DNA from: Actinomadura sp. CNU-125 | Lineage (GTDB): Bacteria; Actinomycetota; Actinomycetes; Streptosporangiales; Streptosporangiaceae | Assembly: GCF_001942465.1 (NCBI RefSeq) | Contig: NZ_MKJY01000011.1 | Coordinates: forward strand, 1 to 64,000 | Length of the DNA: 64,000 bases | Direction: 5' to 3' | Part shown: one piece after another, positions 51,567 through 60,040 of the stretch | Layout of the letters: each line of letters starts with the position of its first letter | Numbering within the stretch: position 1 is the stretch's first letter | Translations under genes and position numbers: made by a program | The notes under the pieces: model-generated | Told to the model about the DNA's origin: nothing | Database searches by the model: none | Seen by the model: only the letters and a program-made list of their open reading frames with translations

Positions 51567-52382
51567 ATGGTCGACCCGTACAGCCCCCAGGCACTCTGGG
51601 GCCGTGAACTGCGCCATTACCGCAAGGCGACCGGGCTGACGCAGGCCCAGCTCGCCGAACGCATCAACTTCTCCGAATCGCTGATCTCCGGCGCGGAGAC
51701 GGGACAGGTCCTCTCCTCCATCGAGTTCGCCACGGCGTGCGACCGGGAACTCGGGACGGGCGGGGCACTCGTCCGCGCACTCGACTTCAAAAAAGCACGC
51801 CGCTTCCCGGCGGGGTTCGCCGAGTACCTCGAAGTCGAGAAGAAGACATCGATGATCCGCTGGTACGAGGGACTCTGTATCCCGGGCCTGCTCCAGACCA
51901 TGGATTACGCGCGCGAACTCCACCGCGCGGGACGTCCGGGCGACTCGGCCGAAGAGATAGACGCGCTCGTCACGGCGCGCATGGAGCGGAAGGCGGTCCT
52001 CGACACCCCGGGCGCCCCGACGCTGTGGGTGGTGGTGGACGAAACGGTCCTCCGCCGCCCGGTCGGCTCAAAGGAGATCATGCACGCTCAGTGCGAGCAT
52101 CTCCTGAAGATCATCGACCATCCAAAGGTCAGCCTGCAGGTCGTCCCATTCGACACCGGAGCCCACGCAGGACTGACGTGCTGCTTCATTCTTCTGACAC
52201 TCCCCGAGGGCACGACAGTGGCCTACTCTGAAGATCTGACGGGCGGCCGATTCATCGAACGCCCGGAGGACGTCGGCCACTGGACCACGTGCTATGAGTC
52301 GATCAAATCATCGGCCCTGCCGGTGAAGCACTCGGCCGACATTATCCGCCGCATCATGGGAGAAGATCATGGACCGGAATGA
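51567..52382 (+). CDS. XRE-family regulator with DUF5753 domain
   Basis: 271 residues. The N-terminal helix-turn-helix (YRKATGLTQAQLAERINFSE, SLISGAETG) is followed by the DUF5753 effector region (YEGLCIPGLLQTMDYARELH; VVVDETVLRRPVGSKEIMHA; LTLPEGTTVAYSEDLTGGRF). This is the BldB-partner/Scr1 class, typically followed by DUF397 genes. ATG 51567 follows CGGAGG. The last codons overlap the next gene by 14 bases. Ordinary role: regulation of development and secondary metabolism. Confidence 0.88.
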   Translation: MVDPYSPQALWGRELRHYRKATGLTQAQLAERINFSESLISGAETGQVLSSIEFATACDRELGTGGALVRALDFKKARRFPAGFAEYLEVEKKTSMIRWYEGLCIPGLLQTMDYARELHRAGRPGDSAEEIDALVTARMERKAVLDTPGAPTLWVVVDETVLRRPVGSKEIMHAQCEHLLKIIDHPKVSLQVVPFDTGAHAGLTCCFILLTLPEGTTVAYSEDLTGGRFIERPEDVGHWTTCYESIKSSALPVKHSADIIRRIMGEDHGPE

Positions 52383-52566
52383 GCCGACGTGGCGCAAGGC
52401 ATCGCGCAGCTCGGGCAACGGCGGAGCATGCGTCGAACTGGCCGGATTCCCCGACGGCATCGGCATCCGCGACTCCAAGAACCCCACCGGCCCCAAACTC
52501 CTCATCAGCCACAACACCTTCCGAGCGCTCCTCACCCGCCTGGGAGAAGGACATGGACCGGAGTGA
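52369..52566 (+). CDS. DUF397 protein, copy 1
   Basis: 65 residues. Pattern WRKASRSSGNGGACVELAG, then GIGIRDSKNPTGPKLLIS. DUF397 proteins act with the upstream XRE partner in toxin-antitoxin-like or regulatory pairs. It overlaps the XRE gene by 14 bases and the next copy by 14 bases. The C-terminal GEGHGPE echoes the GEDHGPE end of the XRE protein because the overlap itself was duplicated. Confidence 0.85.
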   Translation: MDRNEPTWRKASRSSGNGGACVELAGFPDGIGIRDSKNPTGPKLLISHNTFRALLTRLGEGHGPE

Positions 52567-52735
52567 GCCCACGTGGCGCAAGGCGTCGCGCAGCACGGAC
52601 ACCGGGGGCAACTGCGTCGAACTGGCCGGACTCCCCGACGGCATCGGCATCCGCGACTCCAAGAACCCCACCGGCCCCAAACTCCTGATCGGGCGGGACG
52701 CCTTCCGCGCGCTGGTTTCTGATCTCCGCCGTTGA
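52553..52735 (+). CDS. DUF397 protein, copy 2
   Basis: 60 residues, near-identical to copy 1 over the core (CVELAGLPDGIGIRDSKNPT) but ending FRALVSDLRR without the GPE tail. ATG 52553 follows GGAGAAGG. It is the last gene of the three-gene unit and is followed at once by a strong terminator. Confidence 0.85.
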   Translation: MDRSEPTWRKASRSTDTGGNCVELAGLPDGIGIRDSKNPTGPKLLIGRDAFRALVSDLRR

Positions 52736-52738
52736 TCA

Positions 52739-52771
52739 CCGTGAGGTCACCGGATTCCGGTGACCTCACGG
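52739..52771. terminator. Perfect 15-bp hairpin terminator
   Basis: CCGTGAGGTCACCGG and CCGGTGACCTCACGG flank ATT, between the convergent DUF397 and PhoD genes. Confidence 0.8.
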
Positions 52772-52796
52772 CGGGTGTTCGTCCCTCGGGAACCGG

Positions 52797-54344
52797 TCAG
52801 CGGGGGGTGAGGGTTCGGGTGTGGAGGGCCGTGCCGTCGATGTCGCGGAGGCGGACGGTCAGTTCGGCCGAGTCTCCGTCGATCGCGACTTCGCCGAAGT
52901 GCTGGAAGCCGCCGGCCGGGGACGTGTTCGGGGTCTGCGGGGCGCGGTAGAAATCGAGTTGGGGACCGAAGGTGCCTTCGAGGATGTTCGGGCCGAACGC
53001 CCCGGCGTTCAGGGGGCCGGAGACGAACTCCCAGAACGGGTCGAAGTCCTGGAAGGCCGCCTTCGACGGGTCGTAGTAGTGCGCGGCCGTGTAGTGGACG
53101 TCGGCCGTCAGCCACACCATGTTCCGGACGCCTTTGCGCTTGGCGTACGAGAGCAGTTCGGCGATCTCGCGCTCGCGGCCCAGCGGGGCGCCGCCGTCGC
53201 CCTGCGCGACGCCTTCCTGGGCCGAGCCGTCCGGGACGATCAGTCCGATCGGCAGGTCGGCCGCGATGACCTTCCAGGTGGCGCGGGAGCGGCGCAGTTC
53301 GCGCTTGAGCCACGCGAGTTGCTCGGCGCCGAGGACGCCCTCGGTCGCGGTGGGCGAGTCGTTCGTCCCGTTGGCGTCCTTGTGGGTGCGCATGTCGAGG
53401 ACGAACAGGTCCATCAGCGGGCCGTAGGAGAGGCGGCGGTACAGGCGTCCGTTCTTGTGGGCCCGGACGGCCGTCGGGGTGTATTCGAACATCGCACGGC
53501 GCGCGCGTGCGGCCAGGACGTCCACGCGCTTCTCGGTGTACTGGGGCAGGTCGAGGATCTCGCCGGGGTACCAGTTGTTGACGACCTCGTGGTCGTCCCA
53601 CTGGTAGATCATCGGGACGCGGGCGTTGAACGCGCGCATGGCGGCGTCTTCGAGGTTGTACCGGAACTGCCCGCGGTATTCGGCGAGCGTTTCGGCGACC
53701 TTGGACTTCTCCGCGGTGACGAGGTTGCGCCACGTCCGTCCGTCCGGGAGCTCGACCGTCTCCTGTAGCGGGCCGTCGGCGTACACCAGGTCGCCGCTGC
53801 ACAGGAAGAAGTCCGGGTCGAGGGCGCTCATCGCGTTGAAGATGCGGTAGCCGCCGAGGGACGCGTCGATGCCCCAGCCCTGGCCCGCGAGGTCGCCCGA
53901 CCAGACGAACCGGACGTCGGAGCGGTCGCGGGGCGCGGTGCTCAGGCGTCCGGTCACCGGCTCCGACAGGACGGAGCGGCGGTCCGCGTCGGCCAGGACC
54001 ACGCGGTAGTGGAGCTCCCGCCCGGCGGGGAGGCCGCGCAGGAACGTCTTGCCGGTCAGGTCGGTGCCGGGGGTGAGCAGCGGCCCCGGGACGCGCCTGG
54101 CGCGGGCGAAGTCGGGCCGGTGGCTCACCTCGACGAGCATCCGCGCGGGCCGGTCCGAGCGGGCCCAGACGACCGCCTCGTGCGCGGTGACGTCACCGGT
54201 CTGCACGCCGTGGGTCAGGCGCGGGCGGCGCCGCACCAGTGCGGGCGCGGCCAGCGCGGGGCCGCCGCCGAGCAGCGTCCCCACGGCCGCTCCGGTACCC
54301 GCGGCCAGTCCGCCGCGCAGGAAGGTCCGTCGGTCGGGCGTCAT
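52797..54344 (-). CDS. PhoD-family alkaline phosphatase, Tat-exported
   Basis: A 515-residue secreted phosphodiesterase/phosphomonoesterase. Twin-arginine signal DRRTFLRGG with a hydrophobic Ala/Gly core. The N-terminal fibronectin-like PhoD_N domain (LTHGVQTGDVTAHEAVVWAR) is followed by the metallophosphatase domain (RFVWSGDLAG; PDFFLCSGDLVYAD; MIYQWDDHEVVNNW; MVWLTADVHYTAAHYYD), where the Asp, Asn and His metal ligands are present. ATG 54344 follows GGAGG. Full length. Phosphate (Pho) regulation is usual in the family, but I did not identify a PHO box. Confidence 0.9.
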   Translation of the reverse strand: MTPDRRTFLRGGLAAGTGAAVGTLLGGGPALAAPALVRRRPRLTHGVQTGDVTAHEAVVWARSDRPARMLVEVSHRPDFARARRVPGPLLTPGTDLTGKTFLRGLPAGRELHYRVVLADADRRSVLSEPVTGRLSTAPRDRSDVRFVWSGDLAGQGWGIDASLGGYRIFNAMSALDPDFFLCSGDLVYADGPLQETVELPDGRTWRNLVTAEKSKVAETLAEYRGQFRYNLEDAAMRAFNARVPMIYQWDDHEVVNNWYPGEILDLPQYTEKRVDVLAARARRAMFEYTPTAVRAHKNGRLYRRLSYGPLMDLFVLDMRTHKDANGTNDSPTATEGVLGAEQLAWLKRELRRSRATWKVIAADLPIGLIVPDGSAQEGVAQGDGGAPLGREREIAELLSYAKRKGVRNMVWLTADVHYTAAHYYDPSKAAFQDFDPFWEFVSGPLNAGAFGPNILEGTFGPQLDFYRAPQTPNTSPAGGFQHFGEVAIDGDSAELTVRLRDIDGTALHTRTLTPR

Positions 54345-54538
54345 CGGCGCCTCCGTTCTTGGTCCGTTGTCGCCCGGAATGATCGTGCACTCCGGTGGAC
54401 GGCACCTGAACGGCGGGAATCCGCCGATGTACCCCCGGATCTCGAACCGGTCGGCCCGCGCGATGACGGGATCGGCACTGCCGGCCGTGCCTGCGCGTCC
54501 GCGGTCCCGTCTCGCGGCCGAGCTACTCGGTGTTGCTA

Positions 54539-54573
54539 TGTACCGGTAGTGAGTGTTACTTTGTACCGGTAGT
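54539..54573 (+). promoter_or_regulatory. Two palindromic operator candidates before the PadR operon
   Basis: TGTACCGGTAGT occurs at 54539-54550 and 54562-54573, 23 bases apart. Each contains the perfect palindrome TACCGGTA. A possible -35 (TTGCTA, 54533-54538) is followed 17 bases later by the region between the two sites, so a bound PadR dimer pair would block the promoter. Confidence 0.55.
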
Positions 54574-54604
54574 CAGCAGCACTCAGTAGTGAAAGGGGGT
54601 GTTC

Positions 54605-54934
54605 GTGGACAAGCAGATGACGGAGATGCTCAAGGGCACGCTCGAAGGCTGCGTGCTCGAAATCATCGGCCGCGAGGAGACCTACGGGTACGCCATTACC
54701 CGCCGGCTGAACGACCTCGGCTTCACCGATGTCGTCGAGGGGACGGTCTACACCATCCTGCAGCGGCTGGAAAAGCACGGACTCGTCCAGGTGACGAAAC
54801 GACCGTCCGGACAGGGCCCGCCTCGCAAGTTCTACGCGCTCAACGGTTCGGGGCGCGAGGAACTCGCGATGTTCTGGGCGAGATGGGAGCACATCACCTC
54901 ACGGATCGACAAACTCAAGGAGGGTGGAAAATGA
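54605..54934 (+). CDS. PadR-family transcription repressor
   Basis: 109 residues. Winged helix with LKGTLEGCVLEIIGREETYG, YAITRRLNDLGF and VVEGTVYTILQRLEKHGLVQ, then a short C-terminal helix. PadR proteins of this size repress drug exporters and release DNA on binding the drug. GTG 54605 follows AGGGGG; a second GTG lies six bases upstream. It overlaps the next gene (ATGA) and heads an operon ending in an ABC exporter. Confidence 0.88.
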   Translation: MDKQMTEMLKGTLEGCVLEIIGREETYGYAITRRLNDLGFTDVVEGTVYTILQRLEKHGLVQVTKRPSGQGPPRKFYALNGSGREELAMFWARWEHITSRIDKLKEGGK

Positions 54935-55285
54935 AGTTCCGGGAAACCGTTACGGGCAGCGATCTCACCAGGGAGTGGAAGGCTTTCGAAGCCCGGGCCG
55001 AGAAATTGCCGGCCGGCCACCGGGCGGCGTGGGAACAGATCAAGGGCCATCTGCTCCCCTACGGAGACTTCACCGGCCGAAGCCTGATGCCGATTCTCGA
55101 CAGGCGCCCTGGTGCTGCTCGAAGAGTCTGCGGCCGATGGGCAGGGCATCGACGAGGTGCTGGGCGACGACATCGAGGGCTTCTGTGCGGCGCTCGCCGG
55201 CGGAGAAGGGGCCCGGAATCATCGCGACCGGTGGCGCGAGCAGTTGAACAGGAACGTCGCAAGGAAATTGGGGAGGCTGACGTGA
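54931..55285 (+). CDS. DUF1048 family protein, copy 1 (one frameshift)
   Basis: About 118 residues of the DUF1048 helical family found next to PadR and ABC genes. Start MKFRETVTGSDLTREWKAF; after a frameshift near 55100 it continues VLLEESAADGQGIDEVLGDD, IEGFCAALAGGEGARNHRDR. Function unknown. Its ATG overlaps the PadR stop and its stop overlaps the next start (GTGA). Confidence 0.7.
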
Positions 55286-55608
55286 GCATCCGAGACATCA
55301 TCGAGGGCAAGAAGCACTGGCGCGCGCACATGGCGCGGGTCAAGGCGCTCCCGCCGGACTACCAGATCGTCTACAAGGAGATGCAGAGGTACTTCTTCAA
55401 AGTCGGACCGGTCGACCTCGTCGAAGGTGACCTGCTCTCCGGGATCGTCGATTTCTTCGAGGAGGGCGTCGCGACCGGCAGAGGGGTCCTGGAACTCCTC
55501 GGGGACGATGTCGCCGCCTTCTGCGACGACCTGATCAAGGACTCGCGCACCTACGCCGACATTCATCAGGAGTCCATCGGCGGGAAATCCGGCACGGCCG
55601 ACAAGTAG
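55282..55608 (+). CDS. DUF1048 family protein, copy 2
   Basis: 108 residues, intact: IEGKKHWRAHMARVKALPPD, YQIVYKEMQRYFFKVGPVDL and VLELLGDDVAAFCDDLIKDS. It shares the VLGDD-x-x-x-FC motif with copy 1, so the two are diverged paralogues that may form a heteromer. GTG 55282 is four-base coupled to copy 1, with GGGAGG upstream. Confidence 0.82.
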   Translation: MSIRDIIEGKKHWRAHMARVKALPPDYQIVYKEMQRYFFKVGPVDLVEGDLLSGIVDFFEEGVATGRGVLELLGDDVAAFCDDLIKDSRTYADIHQESIGGKSGTADK

Positions 55609-55666
55609 CACCCGTCGACCGGTGCCCGCGGAATTCTGCCCTACCCGCGGCTTTCAAGGAGCCCCC

Positions 55667-56623
55667 ATGACAAGCGCGAAACCCCCGGCGATCGCGGTCA
55701 CCGGACTACGTAAGTCCTACGGCGACAACGTCGTGCTCGACGGCATCGACCTGTCCGTCGCCGAAGGCACGGTCTTCTCCCTGCTCGGCCCCAACGGGGC
55801 TGGGAAGACCACCACCGTGCAGATCCTGTCCACGCTGATCGGCGCCGACGGCGGCGACGTGCGGGTGGCAGGCCATGATCTGGCCGCCGACCCCCACGCG
55901 GTCCGCGCGTCCATCGGCGTCACCGGCCAGTACTCGGCCGTGGACAAGCTCCTCACCGGCGAGGAGAACCTCGTCCTGATGGCCGACCTGCACCACCTTC
56001 GGCGGCGCGAGGGCCGCCGGCTCGCCGCGCGGCTGCTGGAACGGTTCGACCTCGTCGAGGCCGCCAAGAAGCCGGCGGCCACTTACTCGGGCGGCATGGC
56101 CCGGCGGCTGGACCTGGCGATGACGCTGGTCGGCGACCCGCGCGTCATCTTCCTGGACGAGCCCACCACCGGCCTGGATCCGCGCAGCCGCCGCACCATG
56201 TGGCAGATCGTCCGCGACCTCGCCGACGGCGGGGTCACGATCTTCCTCACCACGCAGTACCTGGAAGAGGCCGACCGGCTCGCCGACCGCATCGCGCTGC
56301 TGGACCACGGAACGCTGATCGCCGAGGGCACCCCCGACGAGCTCAAGCGCCTCGTCCCCGGCGGCCACGTGTCCCTGCGCTTCGCCGACGACACCGCGCT
56401 CACCGGTGCGCTCGGCGCGCTCGGCCGGGGCTTCGTGGACACCTCCGACGACGACCGGCTCACGCTGCAGGTCCCCTCCGACGGCGGTGTCGCCGCACTG
56501 CGCGACCTGCTCGCCCGGCTGGACGCCGCCGACATCGAACCGGCCGACCTGTCCGTGCACACCCCCGACCTCGACGACGTCTTCCTCACCCTCACCGGCA
56601 CCCACAAGGACACAGTCGGATGA
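55667..56623 (+). CDS. Daunorubicin-resistance-type ABC transporter ATP-binding protein
   Basis: 318 residues, DrrA-like. Walker A GPNGAGKTTT, Q-loop in GVTGQYSAVD, signature YSGGMARRLDLAM, Walker B VIFLDEPTTGLD and the C-terminal DrrA extension that assembles with the permease. ATG 55667 follows AAGGAG. It overlaps the permease gene by four bases. In the PadR operon it should energise export of the compound sensed by PadR. Confidence 0.92.
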   Translation: MTSAKPPAIAVTGLRKSYGDNVVLDGIDLSVAEGTVFSLLGPNGAGKTTTVQILSTLIGADGGDVRVAGHDLAADPHAVRASIGVTGQYSAVDKLLTGEENLVLMADLHHLRRREGRRLAARLLERFDLVEAAKKPAATYSGGMARRLDLAMTLVGDPRVIFLDEPTTGLDPRSRRTMWQIVRDLADGGVTIFLTTQYLEEADRLADRIALLDHGTLIAEGTPDELKRLVPGGHVSLRFADDTALTGALGALGRGFVDTSDDDRLTLQVPSDGGVAALRDLLARLDAADIEPADLSVHTPDLDDVFLTLTGTHKDTVG

Positions 56624-57420
56624 GCACCGCCACCGTCGTCCGCACCCACACCCTGGCCGACTCTGCCACGATGACCCGGCGGCGCCTGAAGCACATGCTG
56701 CGCTACCCGGCCATGACGGTGCAGCTCATCGGCATGCCGGTCGTCTTCCTGCTGCTGTTCGTGTACGTCTTCGGCGGCACGCTCGGCGACGGGCTCGCCG
56801 GCGGCGGGGGCCGCCGGGCGTACCTCGGCTACGTGACCCCCGGCATCATCCTGATGACGACGGTCGGCGCCGCCACCAGCACCGCCATCTCGGTGGCCAT
56901 GGACACGGCGGAGGGAGTCGTCGCCCGGTTCCGGACCATGGCCATCTCCCGGTCGTCGATCCTCACCGGGCACGTCATCGGCAGCATGGCCTCCATCGCG
57001 ATCAGCATCGTGGTCGTCATCGGCGTCGCCCTCGCGATCGGCTTCCGGCCGAACGCCGGCCTCGCCGAATGGGTCGCCGCCGCGGGGTTCCTGGCGCTGT
57101 TCGTCTTCTCCCTCACCTGGCTGGCGGTCGCACTCGGCCTGGTGGCCAAGAACCCCGAGGGCGCGAGCAACGCGCCGCTGCTGCTGATGCTCCTGCCGTT
57201 CTTCGGCAGCGGCTTCGTGCCCACCGACTCGATGCCGACCGCCCTGCGCTGGTTCGCCGAGTACCAGCCCTTCACCCCCGCCATCGAGACCCTGCGCGGC
57301 CTGCTGATGGGCGACGCCATCGGCGGCAGCGCCTACCAGGCCGTCGCCTGGTCCGCGGGCATCGCCCTGGTCGGATTCCTCTGGTCGATGAAGCTGTTCG
57401 GTCGCGACCCCGGCCGCTGA
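56620..57420 (+). CDS. ABC-2 type permease (DrrB-like)
   Basis: A 266-residue inner-membrane protein with six membrane segments (for example VQLIGMPVVFLLLFVYVFGG; IAISIVVVIGVALAIGF; ALFVFSLTWLAVALGLVAKN; LLLMLLPFFGSGFVPTDSMP). Partner of the preceding ATPase. ATG 56620 lies in an ATGA overlap. Full length. Confidence 0.9.
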   Translation: MSTATVVRTHTLADSATMTRRRLKHMLRYPAMTVQLIGMPVVFLLLFVYVFGGTLGDGLAGGGGRRAYLGYVTPGIILMTTVGAATSTAISVAMDTAEGVVARFRTMAISRSSILTGHVIGSMASIAISIVVVIGVALAIGFRPNAGLAEWVAAAGFLALFVFSLTWLAVALGLVAKNPEGASNAPLLLMLLPFFGSGFVPTDSMPTALRWFAEYQPFTPAIETLRGLLMGDAIGGSAYQAVAWSAGIALVGFLWSMKLFGRDPGR

Positions 57421-57430
57421 CCGATGAACC

Positions 57431-57468
57431 GCCGCGACCGTCGGACCAGCGGGTCCGACGGTCGCGGC
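57431..57468. terminator. Perfect 17-bp hairpin ending the exporter operon
   Basis: GCCGCGACCGTCGGACC and GGTCCGACGGTCGCGGC flank AGCG, between convergent genes. Confidence 0.8.
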
Positions 57469-57484
57469 TTCGGCGGCCCGGATG

Positions 57485-58545
57485 TCAGGCGCGGGCTTCG
57501 ATCTTCATGTCGCCCTTGGTCACATTGCGGATGTGGTCGCCTGCGAGCAGGTCGTGGGGGTACCCGAGGCTGATCGCGCTGGCCTCGTCGAGGCGGGCCA
57601 GCTGGGCGGCGGTGAAGTCGACCTCCAGGGCGCCCAGGTTGCCCTCCAGTTGCGCAAGGGTGCGGGCGCCGATGATCGACGCCGTCACGCCCGGGTTCTG
57701 CAGCGTCCAGGCGAGCGCGACCTGCGCGGGGGTGCGGCCCAGCTCCGCGGCGACCTCCTTCACCGCGTCGCGATGCCGAGGTTGCGTTCGGTGACCAGCC
57801 CCAGCCCGGCGTTGAAGCTCTTGCGGGAGCTTTCCTCGGACGCCGCCGGGCTCGTCAGGTCGGCGCGGCCGTACTTTCCGGTGAGCACGCCGCCCGCCAG
57901 CGGCGAGTACGGGGTCACTCCGAGCCCCATCGTCCGGGCCATGGGGATGAGATCGCGTTCCGCGTCCCGGCTGACGAGGTTGTACTCGATCTGCAGCCCG
58001 ACCAGCGGCGACCAGCCGCGCAGGTCGGCGATCGCCTGCATCCGCGAGATCTCCCACGCCGGGACGTTGGACATCGCCACGTACAGGACCTTGCCCTGCC
58101 GGACGAGGTCGTCCAGGCCGCGCAGGATCTCCTCGACGGGCGTCGTGAAGTCCCACACGTGCAGGTAGAGCAGGTCGAGGTAGTCGGTGTTCAGCCGCCG
58201 GAGACTGGCCTCCACGGAGGCGAACATGCTCTTGCGATGGCTCCCCGCGGAGTTCGGGTCGCCGGGTCGGCGCAGCGTCGTGTACTTCGTCGCCAGGACC
58301 AGGCTCTCGCGGTCGCCGCGGGTGAATTCGCCCAGCTGACGTTCGGCGCTGCCGTCGGTGTAGGTGTTGGCGGTGTCGATGAAGTTGCCGCCGCGCTCGA
58401 CGTAGGTGTCGAACAGCTTGCGCGTCTCGTCCTTCTCGGCCCCCCAGCCGTGCTCGGTGCCGAAGGTCGCCGTGCCCAGCGCGAGCGGGGAGACCCGCAG
58501 GCCGGAACGGCCGAGCAGCCGGTAGTCGTCGAGGGTGAGCGACAT
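57485..58545 (-). CDS. Aldo/keto reductase (one frameshift)
   Basis: About 353 residues, NADPH-dependent oxidoreductase of the YdhF/AKR11-13 type. Catalytic tetrad: Asp in NFIDTANTYTDG, Tyr in the same block, Lys in LATKYTTLRR and His in LLYLHVWD. The NADP-binding C-terminus (ASIIGARTLAQLEGNLGALE) is read after a frameshift near 57772. ATG 58545 follows AGGAGGA. It is divergent from an MmyB-type regulator 117 bases away, which may control it. Confidence 0.85.
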
Positions 58546-58662
58546 CGTGTCCTCCTGCGCTTGTGTTCCGTCGTCGACAGCGAGTCTGTGACCGCGGCGA
58601 ACCGGAGGTAAGGGAAGGAACATCCTGGGAAGAGCGCTCCCACCCTCGCGGTTGCACCGTTC

Positions 58663-59496
58663 ATGACGCCCCGCACGGTGGACAAGACCCGAGAACTGGC
58701 CGCGTTCCTGCGGACCCGGCGTGAACGCCTGGATCCGCGGGACTTCGGCCTGCCGGTGCGCACGCGGGCCCGGCGGACCCCGGGGCTGCGCCGCGAAGAG
58801 GTCGCCGAACTGGCCGGGGTCAGCGTCGACTACATCGTGCGGCTGGAACAGGCGCGCGGGCTGCGGCCCTCCGTGGAGGTGGTGGAGGCGCTGTCCGGGG
58901 CGCTGCGCCTGGCCCCGGACGAGCGCGCCTACCTCTTCGACCTGGCGCGGCAGCGTCCCCGCGACGCCGACAAGCTCGTCACCGCCGCGGAGCCGTCGCT
59001 GGCCCGGCTGGTCGCCGACCTGTCACCGCTGCCGGCCATGCTCCTGAACCACCGCTACGACGTCCTGGCCTGGAACACCGAGATGACGCGGCTGCTGCTG
59101 GATTTCGGCACCCTGCCGCCGTCGCAGCGCAACTCGATGTGGCTCTGCCTGATGCATCCGCAGTTGCGCGAGTACTACCTCGACCGCGAACGCATGGTGC
59201 GAGAGGGGATCGCCCACCTGCGCGCCGCGTGGGCCGCGTATCCGGACGACCGGGCGCTGACGGACCTCATCGCCGAATTCACCACCGATCACGAGGACTT
59301 CGCGCGGTTGTGGGCCGAGCAGGACGTCAAGGTCAACGCACGCGGCGTCAAGATGCTGCGGCACCCCGAGGTCGGTGTGATCGCCGTCCAGTTCGAAACG
59401 CTCAGGCCGCTCCAGGACCCGGACCACCTGCTGGTGATCTACCGCGCCGCCGACGCGGAAAGCCAGTTGGCCTTGGACCGATTGACCGGACGGTAA
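58663..59496 (+). CDS. XRE regulator with MmyB-like ligand-binding domain
   Basis: 277 residues. N-terminal helix-turn-helix (RTPGLRREEVAELAGVSVDY, IVRLEQARGLRPS) followed by the MmyB-like PAS-related domain (LNHRYDVLAWNTEMTRLLLD; RNSMWLCLMHPQLREYY). In this widespread actinobacterial family the divergent neighbour, here an aldo/keto reductase, is usually the target. The ligand is unknown; fatty acids have been seen in a related structure. No frameshift. Confidence 0.88.
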   Translation: MTPRTVDKTRELAAFLRTRRERLDPRDFGLPVRTRARRTPGLRREEVAELAGVSVDYIVRLEQARGLRPSVEVVEALSGALRLAPDERAYLFDLARQRPRDADKLVTAAEPSLARLVADLSPLPAMLLNHRYDVLAWNTEMTRLLLDFGTLPPSQRNSMWLCLMHPQLREYYLDRERMVREGIAHLRAAWAAYPDDRALTDLIAEFTTDHEDFARLWAEQDVKVNARGVKMLRHPEVGVIAVQFETLRPLQDPDHLLVIYRAADAESQLALDRLTGR

Positions 59497-59511
59497 CACC
59501 GCCGCCTCCGG

Positions 59512-59529
59512 CGCCGACGAAAGTCGGCG
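59512..59529. terminator. Short hairpin with GAAA tetraloop
   Basis: CGCCGAC-GAAA-GTCGGCG between the convergent XRE and MarR genes. Confidence 0.5.
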
Positions 59530-59532
59530 TCC

Positions 59533-59985
59533 TCACTCGCGTAGGCGCGTCAGGGCCTGCGGGGTCACGTGCCGTGCGAGTTCGTCGAGGAGGGCGACGA
59601 TCGCGGCTAGGCGTTCGGGATCGTCGGTGTCGAGGGCCGTCGACAGCGCGGCGTCGATGGGCGTCGCCCGCACCTCCGCCACCCGGGCGGAGGCTTCCGG
59701 GGCCGGACGGACGAGGAGCCTGCGGCGGTCGCGGGGGTCGGGTTCGGTGACGACGGCGCCGGCCTCGCGCAGGCGGGCGACGGCCCCGGACACGGCGCTC
59801 TGCGGCAGGCCGGTCCGGGCGGCGATCTCGCCGACCGCGCCGCCCGGACGGTCGCGCACGTCACCGGCCACGATCAGGACGGTCCGGACGCTCGTGGAGT
59901 GCGCCCCGACGCCTTCGGTGGGCAGCGCCGCCTCGCCGATCTTCATCAGGGTGCGCCCCAGCAGGAACAGGTCGACTCCGTTCAT
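59533..59985 (-). CDS. MarR-family transcription regulator
   Basis: 150 residues. Winged helix with VGEIAARTGLPQSAVSGAVA, RLREAGAVVTEPDPRDRRRL, flanked by dimerisation helices (LFLLGRTLMKIGEAAL; DDPERLAAIVALLDELARHV). ATG 59985 follows TGGAG; an ATG 15 bases upstream is possible. It is divergent from an alpha/beta hydrolase gene 55 bases away with a repeat between, so it probably represses both. Confidence 0.85.
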   Translation of the reverse strand: MNGVDLFLLGRTLMKIGEAALPTEGVGAHSTSVRTVLIVAGDVRDRPGGAVGEIAARTGLPQSAVSGAVARLREAGAVVTEPDPRDRRRLLVRPAPEASARVAEVRATPIDAALSTALDTDDPERLAAIVALLDELARHVTPQALTRLRE

Positions 59986-59993
59986 GACTCCAT

Positions 59994-60015
59994 GATACAT
60001 CTTTTTAGATACATC
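59994..60015. promoter_or_regulatory. Operator candidate between MarR and hydrolase genes
   Basis: GATACATC occurs as a direct repeat at 59994-60001 and 60008-60015. The centre ATCTTTTTAGAT is an inverted repeat of 4-base arms. It is the most AT-rich point in this region. Confidence 0.45.
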
Positions 60016-60040
60016 AGTTCTGATGCTTTTGGGAGTCTCC

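Noticed and set aside
54553..55608. One long protein spanning 54553-55608
   Set aside because: The frame runs antiphase through padR and then covers two separate DUF1048 genes, with clear internal starts and overlaps at 54931 and 55282.
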